From the NCBI GenBank assembly GCA_052324925.1, contig JBQPRE010000004.1: a stretch of DNA of 64,000 nucleotides. One strand, given 5' to 3'. The notes beneath the pieces were generated by a model. That model did no database searches, was not told the DNA's origin, and saw only the letters and a program-made list of their open reading frames with translations. A program made the translations under genes and the position numbers. The DNA comes from Flavimobilis sp052324925. GTDB taxonomy: Bacteria; Actinomycetota; Actinomycetes; Actinomycetales; Cellulomonadaceae. This document shows positions 34,640 through 42,719 of this stretch, in pieces (position 1 is the first letter of the stretch; each line of letters starts with the position of its first letter).

Positions 34640-35752
34640 GTGACGGACTACTACGAGATTCTCGGTGTGCCGCGCGACGCGACGCAGGACCAGATCAAGA
34701 AGGCGTACCGCAAGCTGGCGCGTGAGCTCCACCCGGATGTTGCCGGTGAGGAGGGCGCCGATCGCTTCAAGGACGTCACGCGCGCCTATGAGGTGCTCGG
34801 CACGACCGAGAAGCGCCAGTCCTACGACATGGGCACCGACCCATCGTCACCCGGAGGCGGCCAGGCGGGCGGCTTCGGCTTCCAGGACATCTTCGAGACG
34901 TTCTTCGGCGGCGGTCAGGCCCAGCGCGGGCCTGTGCCGCGCACGCGCCGCGGCCAAGATGCGCTCCTGCGCATCGACATCGACCTTGCGGAGGCCGCGT
35001 TCGGGGCCCGCAAGGAGGTCACGGTCGACACCGCGCGCGTCTGCACGACGTGCGGTGGCGCGTGCACGCGCCCGGGAACGTCGGTCCAGACGTGTGTCGT
35101 GTGCCAGGGCCGTGGTTCGGTCCAGCGGGTTGCCCGCTCGTTCCTCGGTCAGGTCATGACGACCCAGCCGTGCGCCGCGTGCCAGGGGCACGGCACGACG
35201 ATCCCTGAGCCGTGCGTCGACTGCGCGGGCGAAGGTCGTGTGCGGACGCGCCAGACGCTGACGATCGACATCCCTGCGGGCGTCGACACGGGCACCCGCA
35301 TCAAGATGTCGGGTCAGGGCGAGGTCGGTCCGGCCGGTGGCCCCGCGGGCGACCTGTACGTCGAGATCCGGGAGCGCAAGCACGCGGTCTTCATCCGCCG
35401 CGGTGACGACCTGCACTGCACGCTCGAGATCCCGATGACGGCGGCTGCGCTGGGGACGACGATCGAGCTCGAGACGCTCGACGGCATGCGTGATGTCACG
35501 CTTCCGCGCGGGACGCAGCCGGGTGATGTCGTCTCGCTCGACGGTCTCGGCATCGGTCACCTCCACGTCGGGGGCCGCGGCGACCTCGCGGTCCACATCG
35601 ACGTGCGGGTTCCTCACGACCTCGACGAGGAGCAGGCGGAGCTGCTGCGCGCGCTCGCGTCGCTGCGCGGTGAGGAACGTCCCGAGGCGAAGGTTGCGGC
35701 CGCGCACCCGAGTGTCCTGAGCCGGCTCAAGGACAAGCTCGCCGGACGCTGA
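34640..35752 (+). CDS. dnaJ: Chaperone DnaJ, DnaJ2 type
   Basis: Hsp40 co-chaperone stimulating DnaK ATPase; 370 residues from GTG 34640 with AGGAAG upstream. The J domain has HPD at residues 31-33. A Gly/Phe stretch (GGGQAGGFGFQDIF) follows, then the four-repeat zinc domain: CTTCGGAC, CVVCQGRG, CAACQGHG, CVDCAGEG. The first repeat ends in Cys instead of the usual Gly. The C-terminal substrate-binding domains have IPAGVDTGTRIKMSGQGE and DLYVEIRERKHAVF. The position next to hrcA marks the second, HrcA-linked DnaJ of actinobacteria, separate from the dnaK-grpE-dnaJ copy. Confidence 0.96.
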   Translation: MTDYYEILGVPRDATQDQIKKAYRKLARELHPDVAGEEGADRFKDVTRAYEVLGTTEKRQSYDMGTDPSSPGGGQAGGFGFQDIFETFFGGGQAQRGPVPRTRRGQDALLRIDIDLAEAAFGARKEVTVDTARVCTTCGGACTRPGTSVQTCVVCQGRGSVQRVARSFLGQVMTTQPCAACQGHGTTIPEPCVDCAGEGRVRTRQTLTIDIPAGVDTGTRIKMSGQGEVGPAGGPAGDLYVEIRERKHAVFIRRGDDLHCTLEIPMTAAALGTTIELETLDGMRDVTLPRGTQPGDVVSLDGLGIGHLHVGGRGDLAVHIDVRVPHDLDEEQAELLRALASLRGEERPEAKVAAAHPSVLSRLKDKLAGR

Positions 35753-35796
35753 GCGACTGCGTCGCCGTCGTCGGGAAGAGGCTAGGGTCAGGGCCC

Positions 35797-36564
35797 ATGA
35801 GCGCACCCGTCTTTCTCGCTGAGGCGTCCGGAATCGATCGTCTCGTTGCGGGCGACCACTACGTGCTCGACGGCCCTGAGGGGCGTCACGCGGGTGTCGT
35901 CCAGCGGCGCCGCGCGGGCGAGGCGGTCGACGTCGTCGACGGAGCGGGCGTGCGAGCGCGCTGCACGATCGAGTCGGTGCACGAGTCGCAGGTGCGGCTC
36001 GTGGTCGACGAGGTCGTCCGCGAGCCTGTGGCGTGCCCGGCGCTCGTGCTCGTCCAGGCGCTCGCCAAGGGCGACCGCGACGAGATGGCTGTCGAGGCGG
36101 CGACCGAGGTCGGTGCGGATGCGATGATCCCGTGGCAGGCGTCGCGGTCGATCGTCGTGTGGCGTGGCGACCGTGCCGCCAAGTCTCGTGCCCGCTGGGT
36201 CGCGACGGTGCGGACGGCGTCGAAGCAGTCGCGTCGCGCGCACGTCCCGCCCGTTGAGGAGTCGGTGACGACGACCGGTCTCGTCGCGCGCGCTCGCGCG
36301 GTCGTCGCGGCCGGGGGTGCGGTTCTGGTTCTCCACGAGTCGGCCGAGCGGCCGCTCGCGGGGGCGAGCCTTCCGGCTGAGGGTGTGGGCGCGGAGGTTC
36401 TTGTCGTCGTCGGGCCTGAGGGCGGCATCGCGTCCGACGAGCTCACGGAGCTTGAGGACGCCGGGGCGCAGACGGTTCTGCTTGGTCCTCACGTCCTGCG
36501 GACGTCGACCGCCGGCCCGGTGGCACTTGCGCTGCTCGCGCAGCGTCTGGGGCGCTGGGGCTGA
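35797..36564 (+). CDS. rsmE: 16S rRNA m3U1498 methyltransferase
   Basis: SPOUT-class methyltransferase modifying U1498 in 16S rRNA; 255 residues, usual length. N-terminal PUA-like domain (HYVLDGPEGRHAGVVQRRRAGE), then the SPOUT core with ALAKGDRDEMAVEAATEVG, the linker containing WVATVRTASKQSRRAHVP, and the SAM-binding knot VVVGPEGGIASDEL and LGPHVLRTSTAGPVAL. It follows dnaJ by 44 nt in the conserved hrcA-dnaJ-rsmE order. Confidence 0.97.
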   Translation: MSAPVFLAEASGIDRLVAGDHYVLDGPEGRHAGVVQRRRAGEAVDVVDGAGVRARCTIESVHESQVRLVVDEVVREPVACPALVLVQALAKGDRDEMAVEAATEVGADAMIPWQASRSIVVWRGDRAAKSRARWVATVRTASKQSRRAHVPPVEESVTTTGLVARARAVVAAGGAVLVLHESAERPLAGASLPAEGVGAEVLVVVGPEGGIASDELTELEDAGAQTVLLGPHVLRTSTAGPVALALLAQRLGRWG

Positions 36565-36585
36565 GCACCCTGGGGCGGAGCGTCG

Positions 36586-37065
36586 TCAGGACACCGTGAA
36601 CGTCACGGCGACGGGGCGCAGCGGGGTGCCGTCCTTCGCGCTCTCCTCGAAGACCTGGACGACCCACGTCCCGGGCTCGAGCTCGACGACGAACGAGAAG
36701 GGCCCGATGACGCCGTTGGCGCCCGTCATCGTCGCGCCGCGCTGGGCCGGGTTGTCGGCGCTGCCGTCCGCGGGGTAGACGAGCCACGAGAGATTGCCCT
36801 CGAAGGCGGTGGCCTCGCCCGTCACCTCGATCGACGGGCCTGCGACGACCGAGTCCTCGAGCGGTGTGGCCACGACGGTCGTGTCGTTGACCGCGGGGGT
36901 CACGGTGACGAGCGGAGTCCTGGGGGAGGCCGACGTGGGCGCTGCGCTCGAGACCCGTGACGACTGCACGGCCGGAGCCGGTGCCTGCGCGTCCCCTGAC
37001 GAACAGCCTGTCGCGAGCGCGGCGGCCGCGACGAGGGTGAGGATCACAGGGGTACGGCGGCGCAT
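36586..37065 (-). CDS. Lipoprotein with Gmad2 immunoglobulin-like domain
   Basis: Secreted lipoprotein of 159 residues. The signal peptide starts MRRRTPVILT and ends in lipobox LATGC with the lipidated Cys21. After a Ser/Thr/Pro linker comes a single beta-sandwich resembling Gmad2 (spore-germination Ig-like domain): GPSIEVTGEATAFEGNLSW, GPFSFVVELEPGTWVVQVFE, ending PVAVTFTVS. Role unknown; such domains occur in cell-surface proteins of many non-sporulating actinobacteria. ATG 37065. It is oriented against its neighbours and interrupts the otherwise conserved rsmE-phoH run; its 5' region overlaps the 5' flank of phoH. Confidence 0.85.
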   Translation of the reverse strand: MRRRTPVILTLVAAAALATGCSSGDAQAPAPAVQSSRVSSAAPTSASPRTPLVTVTPAVNDTTVVATPLEDSVVAGPSIEVTGEATAFEGNLSWLVYPADGSADNPAQRGATMTGANGVIGPFSFVVELEPGTWVVQVFEESAKDGTPLRPVAVTFTVS

Positions 37066-37279
37066 CAGGTGGAGCCTTTCGGGGTCGGTCGATGGGATCC
37101 TTTCCATCGTCGCCCGCGGGCCGTGCGCCTCGCGCATCGAGCCGGACATCGTGGCCGAGCCGAGACCTCGGCGAGACGTGGACGAGACACGACGTGCGTC
37201 GCGCGGCATCTCGGTAGACTTGTCGGGCGGTGCCTCTCGGCGCCGCGAGCTCCCGGAAGGTCAATCGCACCCGCGTCTC

Positions 37280-38404
37280 ATGGACGATCGCACACATACC
37301 CCCGCTGCCCGCCGCGGCAGGCACACCCCCGGCACGCCTCCGACCCCGGCCGACGACGCTCCTCGGACGCGAGGCCAGGCGCGCCTCGAGCATCGCATCG
37401 TCGTACCCGCCCAGGTCTCCATGGTCGCCCTGCTCGGCTCGAGCGACACGGTTCTGCGTGCGCTCGAGGCCGGCTTCGCACGGGTCGACTTCTTCGTGCG
37501 CGGCAACGAGATCACGGTGTCGGGGCCCGCAGGTGACGTGGGGCTCGCGGTCCGGCTCGTCGACGAGCTCGTCGAGGTCATCGCGACGGGAACGCCGCTC
37601 GGGCCCGACGTCGTTGCGCGGTCGATCGCGATGCTCACGGAGCCGGGCGGCGCCCGGCCCGCGGACGTCCTCACGGTCGACATCGTCTCCTCGCGCGGCC
37701 GGACGGTGCGGCCCAAGACCGTCGGACAGAAGCGCTATGTCGACGCGATCGACGCGTCGACCATCACGTTCGGGATCGGCCCGGCCGGAACGGGCAAGAC
37801 CTACCTGGCAGTCGCCAAGGCGGTCCAGGCGCTGCAGGACCACAAGGTCTCGCGCGTCGTCCTTACCCGGCCTGCGGTCGAGGCGGGTGAGCGCCTCGGA
37901 TTCCTGCCCGGCTCGCTCAACGACAAGATCGACCCCTACGTGCGCCCGCTCTACGACGCGTTGCACGACATGCTCGAGCCTGACTCGATCCCGCGGCTGC
38001 TCGAGGCCGGGACGATCGAGGTTGCGCCCCTCGCCTACATGCGCGGGCGAACGCTCAATGACGCGTTCGTCATCCTCGACGAGGCGCAGAACACGACGCC
38101 CGAGCAGATGAAGATGTTCCTCACGCGGCTCGGCTTCGGTTCGACGATGGTCGTGACCGGAGACACGACGCAGGTTGACCTGCCTGGCGGCGTGCGTTCC
38201 GGGCTCAAGGTCGTCGAGGACGTCCTTGTCGGTGTCGACGACGTCGAGTTCTGCCACCTCACGAGCCAGGACGTCGTCCGGCACCGGCTCGTGGGTGAGA
38301 TCATCGAGGCTTACGCACGCTGGGACGTCACCCAGCCCGGACCCGCGACGCGCGGGTCCGCCACCTCCCGGCAAGGTCCGGGGCGCACCGAGAGGCGATC
38401 ATGA
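37280..38404 (+). CDS. phoH: PhoH-family ATPase
   Basis: Cytoplasmic P-loop ATPase linked to RNA metabolism; 374 residues. After a Pro/Arg-rich N terminus comes a KH-like region (FFVRGNEITVSGPAGDV), then the PhoH core: Walker A GPAGTGKT at 167-174, VVLTRPAVEAGERLGFLPG, and Walker B FVILDEAQNTTPEQMKM, then VVTGDTTQVDLPGG. The ATG at 37280 is the first good start; no close ribosome-binding site is seen (GGAAGG lies about 20 nt upstream), so a non-ATG start slightly upstream is possible. It overlaps ybeY by 4 nt, heading the phoH-ybeY-corC-era unit with each junction ATGA. Confidence 0.95.
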   Translation: MDDRTHTPAARRGRHTPGTPPTPADDAPRTRGQARLEHRIVVPAQVSMVALLGSSDTVLRALEAGFARVDFFVRGNEITVSGPAGDVGLAVRLVDELVEVIATGTPLGPDVVARSIAMLTEPGGARPADVLTVDIVSSRGRTVRPKTVGQKRYVDAIDASTITFGIGPAGTGKTYLAVAKAVQALQDHKVSRVVLTRPAVEAGERLGFLPGSLNDKIDPYVRPLYDALHDMLEPDSIPRLLEAGTIEVAPLAYMRGRTLNDAFVILDEAQNTTPEQMKMFLTRLGFGSTMVVTGDTTQVDLPGGVRSGLKVVEDVLVGVDDVEFCHLTSQDVVRHRLVGEIIEAYARWDVTQPGPATRGSATSRQGPGRTERRS

Positions 38405-38853
38405 CGATCGAGGTCAACAACGAGTCCGGGGTCGAGGTCGACGAGGCCGAGTTCGCCGCGATCGGACGTTTCGTGCTTGACGCGATGCATGTCCACCCGC
38501 AGACCGAGCTCTCGATCCTCATGGTCGACACCGACGTCATGACCGACCTCCACGTGCAGTGGATGGACGAGCCGGGACCGACCGACGTCCTCTCGTTCCC
38601 CATGGACGAGCTGCGTCCCGGGACGGAGGACGAGCCGACGCCCGCGGGGCTGCTCGGAGACGTCGTCCTGTGCCCCGTGGTCGCGGCCGAGCAGGCCACG
38701 ACCGCCGGACACTCGACCGAGGAGGAGATGCTCCTCCTCACGACGCACGGGATCCTCCACCTGCTCGGCTACGACCACGCCGAGCCCGAGGAAGAGAAGG
38801 AGATGTTCGCGCTCCAGCGGCACCTCCTGCTGACCTTCCTCGCCTCCCGATGA
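38401..38853 (+). CDS. ybeY: Endoribonuclease YbeY (16S rRNA maturation)
   Basis: Zinc-dependent single-strand RNase needed for 16S rRNA 3'-end maturation and ribosome quality control; 150 residues. The metal site is HGILHLLGYDH with His116, His120 and His126. The preceding conserved PTDVLSFPMDE and LLGDVVLCP are present. The start and stop overlap phoH and the next gene by ATGA, so expression is coupled with the partner genes phoH and era, both tied to ribosome biogenesis. Confidence 0.97.
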   Translation: MTIEVNNESGVEVDEAEFAAIGRFVLDAMHVHPQTELSILMVDTDVMTDLHVQWMDEPGPTDVLSFPMDELRPGTEDEPTPAGLLGDVVLCPVVAAEQATTAGHSTEEEMLLLTTHGILHLLGYDHAEPEEEKEMFALQRHLLLTFLASR

Positions 38854-40133
38854 CGGGTCTCCTCCTCGTCCTCGCAGTCCTCGGCATCGTCGTCGCGGCT
38901 CTGCTGAGCGCCGGCGAGACCGCGGTCCTGCGTGTCACGCGTGCGTCGATCGCGCACATCGTCGCGGACGGCGGTCCGCGCGCGGGACGCGTCGAACGCC
39001 TCATGGACGACCCGCGCCGCACGGCGTCCGCGGCGTCGTTCCTGCGGATCTTCGCCGAGATGGCCGCGACGGCGTGCATCACGCTCCTCCTCGAAGAGAT
39101 GCTCGACGTGTCGTGGCAGGTGCTCGCGCTCGCGGTCGTCGTCTCGACCCTCGTGGCGCTCCTTCTCGTCCGGCTGAGCCCGCGCTCGTTCGGCCGCCAC
39201 CACCCGGCGCGCGTCCTCACCTCGCTGTCGTGGCTCCTCGCTGTCTCGCGCACGCTCGCGGGCTGGGCCGTCGGGACCGACCGCACCCCCGTGGCGAACG
39301 TCGAGCACTCTGAGCACGAGCTGCGTGAGATGGTCGACCGCGTCAACGAGTCCGAGGTCATCGAGGCCGAGGAGCGCGAGCTCATCCGTTCGGTGTTCGG
39401 ACTCGGCTCGACGCTCACGCGCGAGGTCATGGTTCCTCGCACCGACATGGTGACGACCCCCGCCGGGACGCCGTTGCGGGCGGGCCTGCGGCTGTTCCTG
39501 CGCTCAGGCTTCTCGCGCATCCCCGTCGTGGGCGAGTCCGAGGACGACGTGCGCGGGGTCGTCTACTTCAAGGACGTCGTCGCGCGGCTTCAGGTTGAGG
39601 GCGCCGAGGAGGACGGTGTGGTCGCCGACATCATGCGGCCGGCTCACTTCGTTCCCGAGTCCAAGCCTGCCGACGACCTCATGCGTGACTTGCAGACGGC
39701 GGGATCGCACATGGCCCTCGTCATCGACGAGTACGGCGGGACGGCGGGCCTCGTGACGATCGAGGACGCGATCGAGGAGATCGTCGGGGAGCTGACGGAC
39801 GAGCACGACCGCGCGGCGGCCGAGTGCGTCGAGGTCTCGCCCGGGCTCTTCCGCGTTCCCGCACGGACGAGCCTGTGGGACCTCTCGGAGCTCCTCGGGA
39901 TCGAGGTGACCGACGACGACGTCGACACGGTCGCCGGACTCCTCGCCAAGGCGCTGGGCAGGGTTCCTCTGCTCGGGTCGCGTGCTGACGTCGCGGGACT
40001 CCACCTTGTCGCCGAGCGGGTCGAGGGGCGTCGAAAGCGTGTCTCCTCGATTCTCGTCAACCGGCTCGAGCTCGCCCCGGAGGCGCCTGACGCCGACCGG
40101 CCTGCACCCACAGACAGAAGGACCGACGCATGA
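38850..40133 (+). CDS. CorC/HlyC-type CNNM transport protein with CBS pair
   Basis: Membrane protein of 427 residues in the CNNM/UPF0053 family. The N-terminal DUF21 domain has about four hydrophobic segments (LLLVLAVLGIVVAALLSAGE at the start, LLEEMLDVSWQVLALAVVVS later). A cytoplasmic CBS pair follows (REVMVPRTDMVT; MALVIDEYGGTAGLVTIED) and a CorC-HlyC C-terminal domain ends the protein. Family members move Mg or Co ions or export Mg; substrate undecided here. Coupled through ATGA overlaps to ybeY and era. Confidence 0.93.
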   Translation: MTGLLLVLAVLGIVVAALLSAGETAVLRVTRASIAHIVADGGPRAGRVERLMDDPRRTASAASFLRIFAEMAATACITLLLEEMLDVSWQVLALAVVVSTLVALLLVRLSPRSFGRHHPARVLTSLSWLLAVSRTLAGWAVGTDRTPVANVEHSEHELREMVDRVNESEVIEAEERELIRSVFGLGSTLTREVMVPRTDMVTTPAGTPLRAGLRLFLRSGFSRIPVVGESEDDVRGVVYFKDVVARLQVEGAEEDGVVADIMRPAHFVPESKPADDLMRDLQTAGSHMALVIDEYGGTAGLVTIEDAIEEIVGELTDEHDRAAAECVEVSPGLFRVPARTSLWDLSELLGIEVTDDDVDTVAGLLAKALGRVPLLGSRADVAGLHLVAERVEGRRKRVSSILVNRLELAPEAPDADRPAPTDRRTDA

Positions 40134-41038
40134 CTGCCTCCGACCACCGCTCCGGCTTCGCCTGCCTCGTCGGACGTCCGAACGCCGGCAAGTCGACGTT
40201 GACCAATGCGCTCGTCGGCGAGAAGGTCGCGATCACGTCGGGCCGACCGCAGACGACGCGTCACACGATCCGTGGCATCGTCCACCGCGACGACGCGCAG
40301 CTCATCCTCGTCGACACTCCCGGGCTCCACCGCCCGCGGACGCTCCTCGGCGAGCGGCTCAACGCGCTCGTGCGCGACACGCTCTCCGAGGTCGACGTCG
40401 TCGTGTTCTGCATCCCGGCCGACCAGACCGTCGGGCCAGGTGACAGGTTCATCGCGAACGAGCTCGCCCCGCTCATGACGGGGCGACGACGCACGCCCGT
40501 CGTGCTCGCGGTGACGAAGGCGGACACCGTGAGCCGCGCGCAGCTCGCCGAGCAGCTCCTCGCGGTCGCTGCGCTCGGGGAGTGGGACGACGTCGTGCCC
40601 GTCTCGGCACGCGACGGGTTCCAGGTCGCCGAGCTCACCGAGGTTCTCGTGGGGCACCTCCCCGAGGGCCCCGTGCTCTACCCGGACGGTGAGCTCACCG
40701 ACGAGCCCGAGGCCGTCATGGTCGCCGAGCTCGTGCGTGAGGCTGCGCTCGAGGGGGTCCGTGACGAGCTGCCGCACTCGCTCGCGGTGGTCGTCGACGA
40801 GATCACGCCGCGTCCCGACGGCCGCGTCGTCGACGTGCGCGTCAACCTCTTCGTCGAGCGCGACTCCCAGAAGGGCATCATCATCGGCCGCGGCGGCTCA
40901 CGGTTGCGCGAGGTCGGTACGCAGGCCCGCACGGGCATCGAGCGTCTTCTCGGTCAGAAGGTCTTCCTCGACCTGCACGTCAAGGTGGCCAAGGACTGGC
41001 AGCGCGATCCCAAGCAGTTGGGTCGACTGGGCTTCTGA
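40130..41038 (+). CDS. era: GTPase Era
   Basis: Ras-like GTPase that binds 16S rRNA and couples ribosome assembly to growth; 302 residues. G1 is GRPNAGKST (15-23). The switch region has PQTTRHTIRG, G3 is VDTPGLH and G4 is VTKAD. The C-terminal KH domain has GIIIGRGGSRLREVG and ends KQLGRLGF. The ATG overlaps the corC stop. A GTG start for the next gene lies 2 nt after its stop. Confidence 0.98.
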   Translation: MTASDHRSGFACLVGRPNAGKSTLTNALVGEKVAITSGRPQTTRHTIRGIVHRDDAQLILVDTPGLHRPRTLLGERLNALVRDTLSEVDVVVFCIPADQTVGPGDRFIANELAPLMTGRRRTPVVLAVTKADTVSRAQLAEQLLAVAALGEWDDVVPVSARDGFQVAELTEVLVGHLPEGPVLYPDGELTDEPEAVMVAELVREAALEGVRDELPHSLAVVVDEITPRPDGRVVDVRVNLFVERDSQKGIIIGRGGSRLREVGTQARTGIERLLGQKVFLDLHVKVAKDWQRDPKQLGRLGF

Positions 41039-41040
41039 CG

Positions 41041-42600
41041 GTGGCTCGGGAGCGCAGAGGCTGGGGTCGGACGGCGACGACGACGGCCGCTCTCGTCGTG
41101 CTCTTCGCGCTCATCGGCGCGGTCGCAGGCCCGTCGTGGGACCCGGTTCCGCTCCCTGACCAGCTGCGGGTAGGTGTCGCGGACACCGCGATCACGGGCG
41201 CGCAGGACGTCGCACCAGTCGGGACGTACGACGTCGCGGTGACGAACGTCGTGCTCCTGATCGGCGGCGACGAGGTCGACGCGACGATCCGGAGCCCCGC
41301 AGGTGTCCGAGCCACGCCGGGGGTCGCGTTCGTGCACGGTGCTGGCACGAAGGAGGCCGACGAGTCGTTCGTCGCTCAGTCGGTCGCGCTCGCGAGCGCG
41401 GGGGTCACGACGCTCATCCCCGCGAAACGTCCCGAGTTCTCGTCGTTGCGTCACCGCGACTACACAGAGATGGCGCGCGACTACGAGGCCGGGGTCGCCT
41501 ACCTGAGAGCCATGCCGTCGGTGGACCCCGACCGCGTCGGGGTCTATGCGGAGTCCGAGGGCACGTGGATCGCCCCCATCATGGCTCGCGACGACCCGAC
41601 GCTCGCGTTCGTCGTCCTCGTCTCGGCACCCGTCGTGCCGCCGCGCGCGCAGGCCGCGTTCGCGGTCGACACGTATCTGCGCAACACCGGGGTGCCCGAG
41701 TCGGTGTTCCGTGCGATTCCGCGTGCCGTCGGCATGGAGCTGCCCGGCGGCGGGATCGACTATGCGGACTTCGACGTCGACCCCTACCTCCCTGCCCTGC
41801 ACATGCCTGTTCTCGTCGTCTACGGGACGGACGACTTCTCCATGCCCGTCGTGCAGGGCACGCGCGACATCCTCGCGGCTCTGACGACCGCCGGGAACGG
41901 TGACGTGCTCGTCCGGTTCTACGGCGGCGCCAACCACGGCATCAAGGTTGACGGTGAGCTCGCACCAGGGTTCGTCGACGATCTCACCGGATGGGTGCTC
42001 GGGCTGCCCGGGACGGGCGGGCAGGCACCACGTGTCGCCGGGGCGCAGCCGACCCAGCGGTATCTCGCGCTCGACGTCCCTGCGCCGCACTGGTTCGGGT
42101 CGGGCGACACGGTGCTCGTCATCTTCTTCGTCGGGATCGGGCTGGTGTGCGCGGGCGGGCTCCTGGGGAGCGTCGTGCGTCTCGTGCGACGACGCGGGGG
42201 ACCGCAGCGACTGGGCGGAGGTGTGACCGACCGGGTCGTCGCGCGGCAGCTTGTCGTGCTGCCGGTCCTCGCGCTCGGCACGCTCGGGGGCCTCGTCGCC
42301 TACCTCGTGGCGATCGCACGCCTCGCGGTCGAGTACGAGCGTGATGCGTGGGTCGTCTGGGGCGGCTGGTTCGCGGTCCGGCTCGTGGGGGTCGCAGCTC
42401 TCGTCGCTGCGGCCGTGCTCATCGAACGCGCGGTCGACCACCGAGCAGCGCGCCGCGCCGCGATGGACGACGGCGTGGCCGTTCCTCCTGCGCTCGTGCA
42501 TGGCAGGTGGGATCGCGCCGCAGCAGTGATGACGCTCGTGGGGACCGCGGTCGTCGTGCTCCTGCTCGCGTACTGGGGTGTCTACCAGCTCGGAATCTGA
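41041..42600 (+). CDS. Alpha/beta hydrolase fused to a C-terminal membrane domain
   Basis: A 519-residue membrane protein from GTG 41041, directly after era. An N-terminal membrane segment (about residues 11-30) is followed by an extracytoplasmic hydrolase domain: GVAFVHGAGTKEADE (oxyanion-type HGAG), nucleophile elbow YAESEGTW (Ser in A-E-S-E-G rather than G-x-S-x-G), acid YGTDDF and late His in YGGANHGIK. The last 165 residues carry four predicted helices (about 360-380, 405-430, 440-465, 490-515). All triad residues appear present, so esterase or peptidase activity at the outer membrane face is plausible. Substrate unknown. Confidence 0.82.
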   Translation: MARERRGWGRTATTTAALVVLFALIGAVAGPSWDPVPLPDQLRVGVADTAITGAQDVAPVGTYDVAVTNVVLLIGGDEVDATIRSPAGVRATPGVAFVHGAGTKEADESFVAQSVALASAGVTTLIPAKRPEFSSLRHRDYTEMARDYEAGVAYLRAMPSVDPDRVGVYAESEGTWIAPIMARDDPTLAFVVLVSAPVVPPRAQAAFAVDTYLRNTGVPESVFRAIPRAVGMELPGGGIDYADFDVDPYLPALHMPVLVVYGTDDFSMPVVQGTRDILAALTTAGNGDVLVRFYGGANHGIKVDGELAPGFVDDLTGWVLGLPGTGGQAPRVAGAQPTQRYLALDVPAPHWFGSGDTVLVIFFVGIGLVCAGGLLGSVVRLVRRRGGPQRLGGGVTDRVVARQLVVLPVLALGTLGGLVAYLVAIARLAVEYERDAWVVWGGWFAVRLVGVAALVAAAVLIERAVDHRAARRAAMDDGVAVPPALVHGRWDRAAAVMTLVGTAVVVLLLAYWGVYQLGI

Positions 42601-42719
42601 CAACCCACGGTTCGGCGGGCGGTCAAGGTTGGGTCACGGTAGATTCTGGCCCGGACGTGCTTGGGGCACGTCTGGTCGTGCACGCCGTGCGGGCGTGGCA
42701 GACAGAGGAGGACTTCCAC

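Noticed and set aside
36794..37279. Longer N terminus for phoH
   Set aside because: It would overlap the opposing lipoprotein gene and has no PhoH-like sequence.
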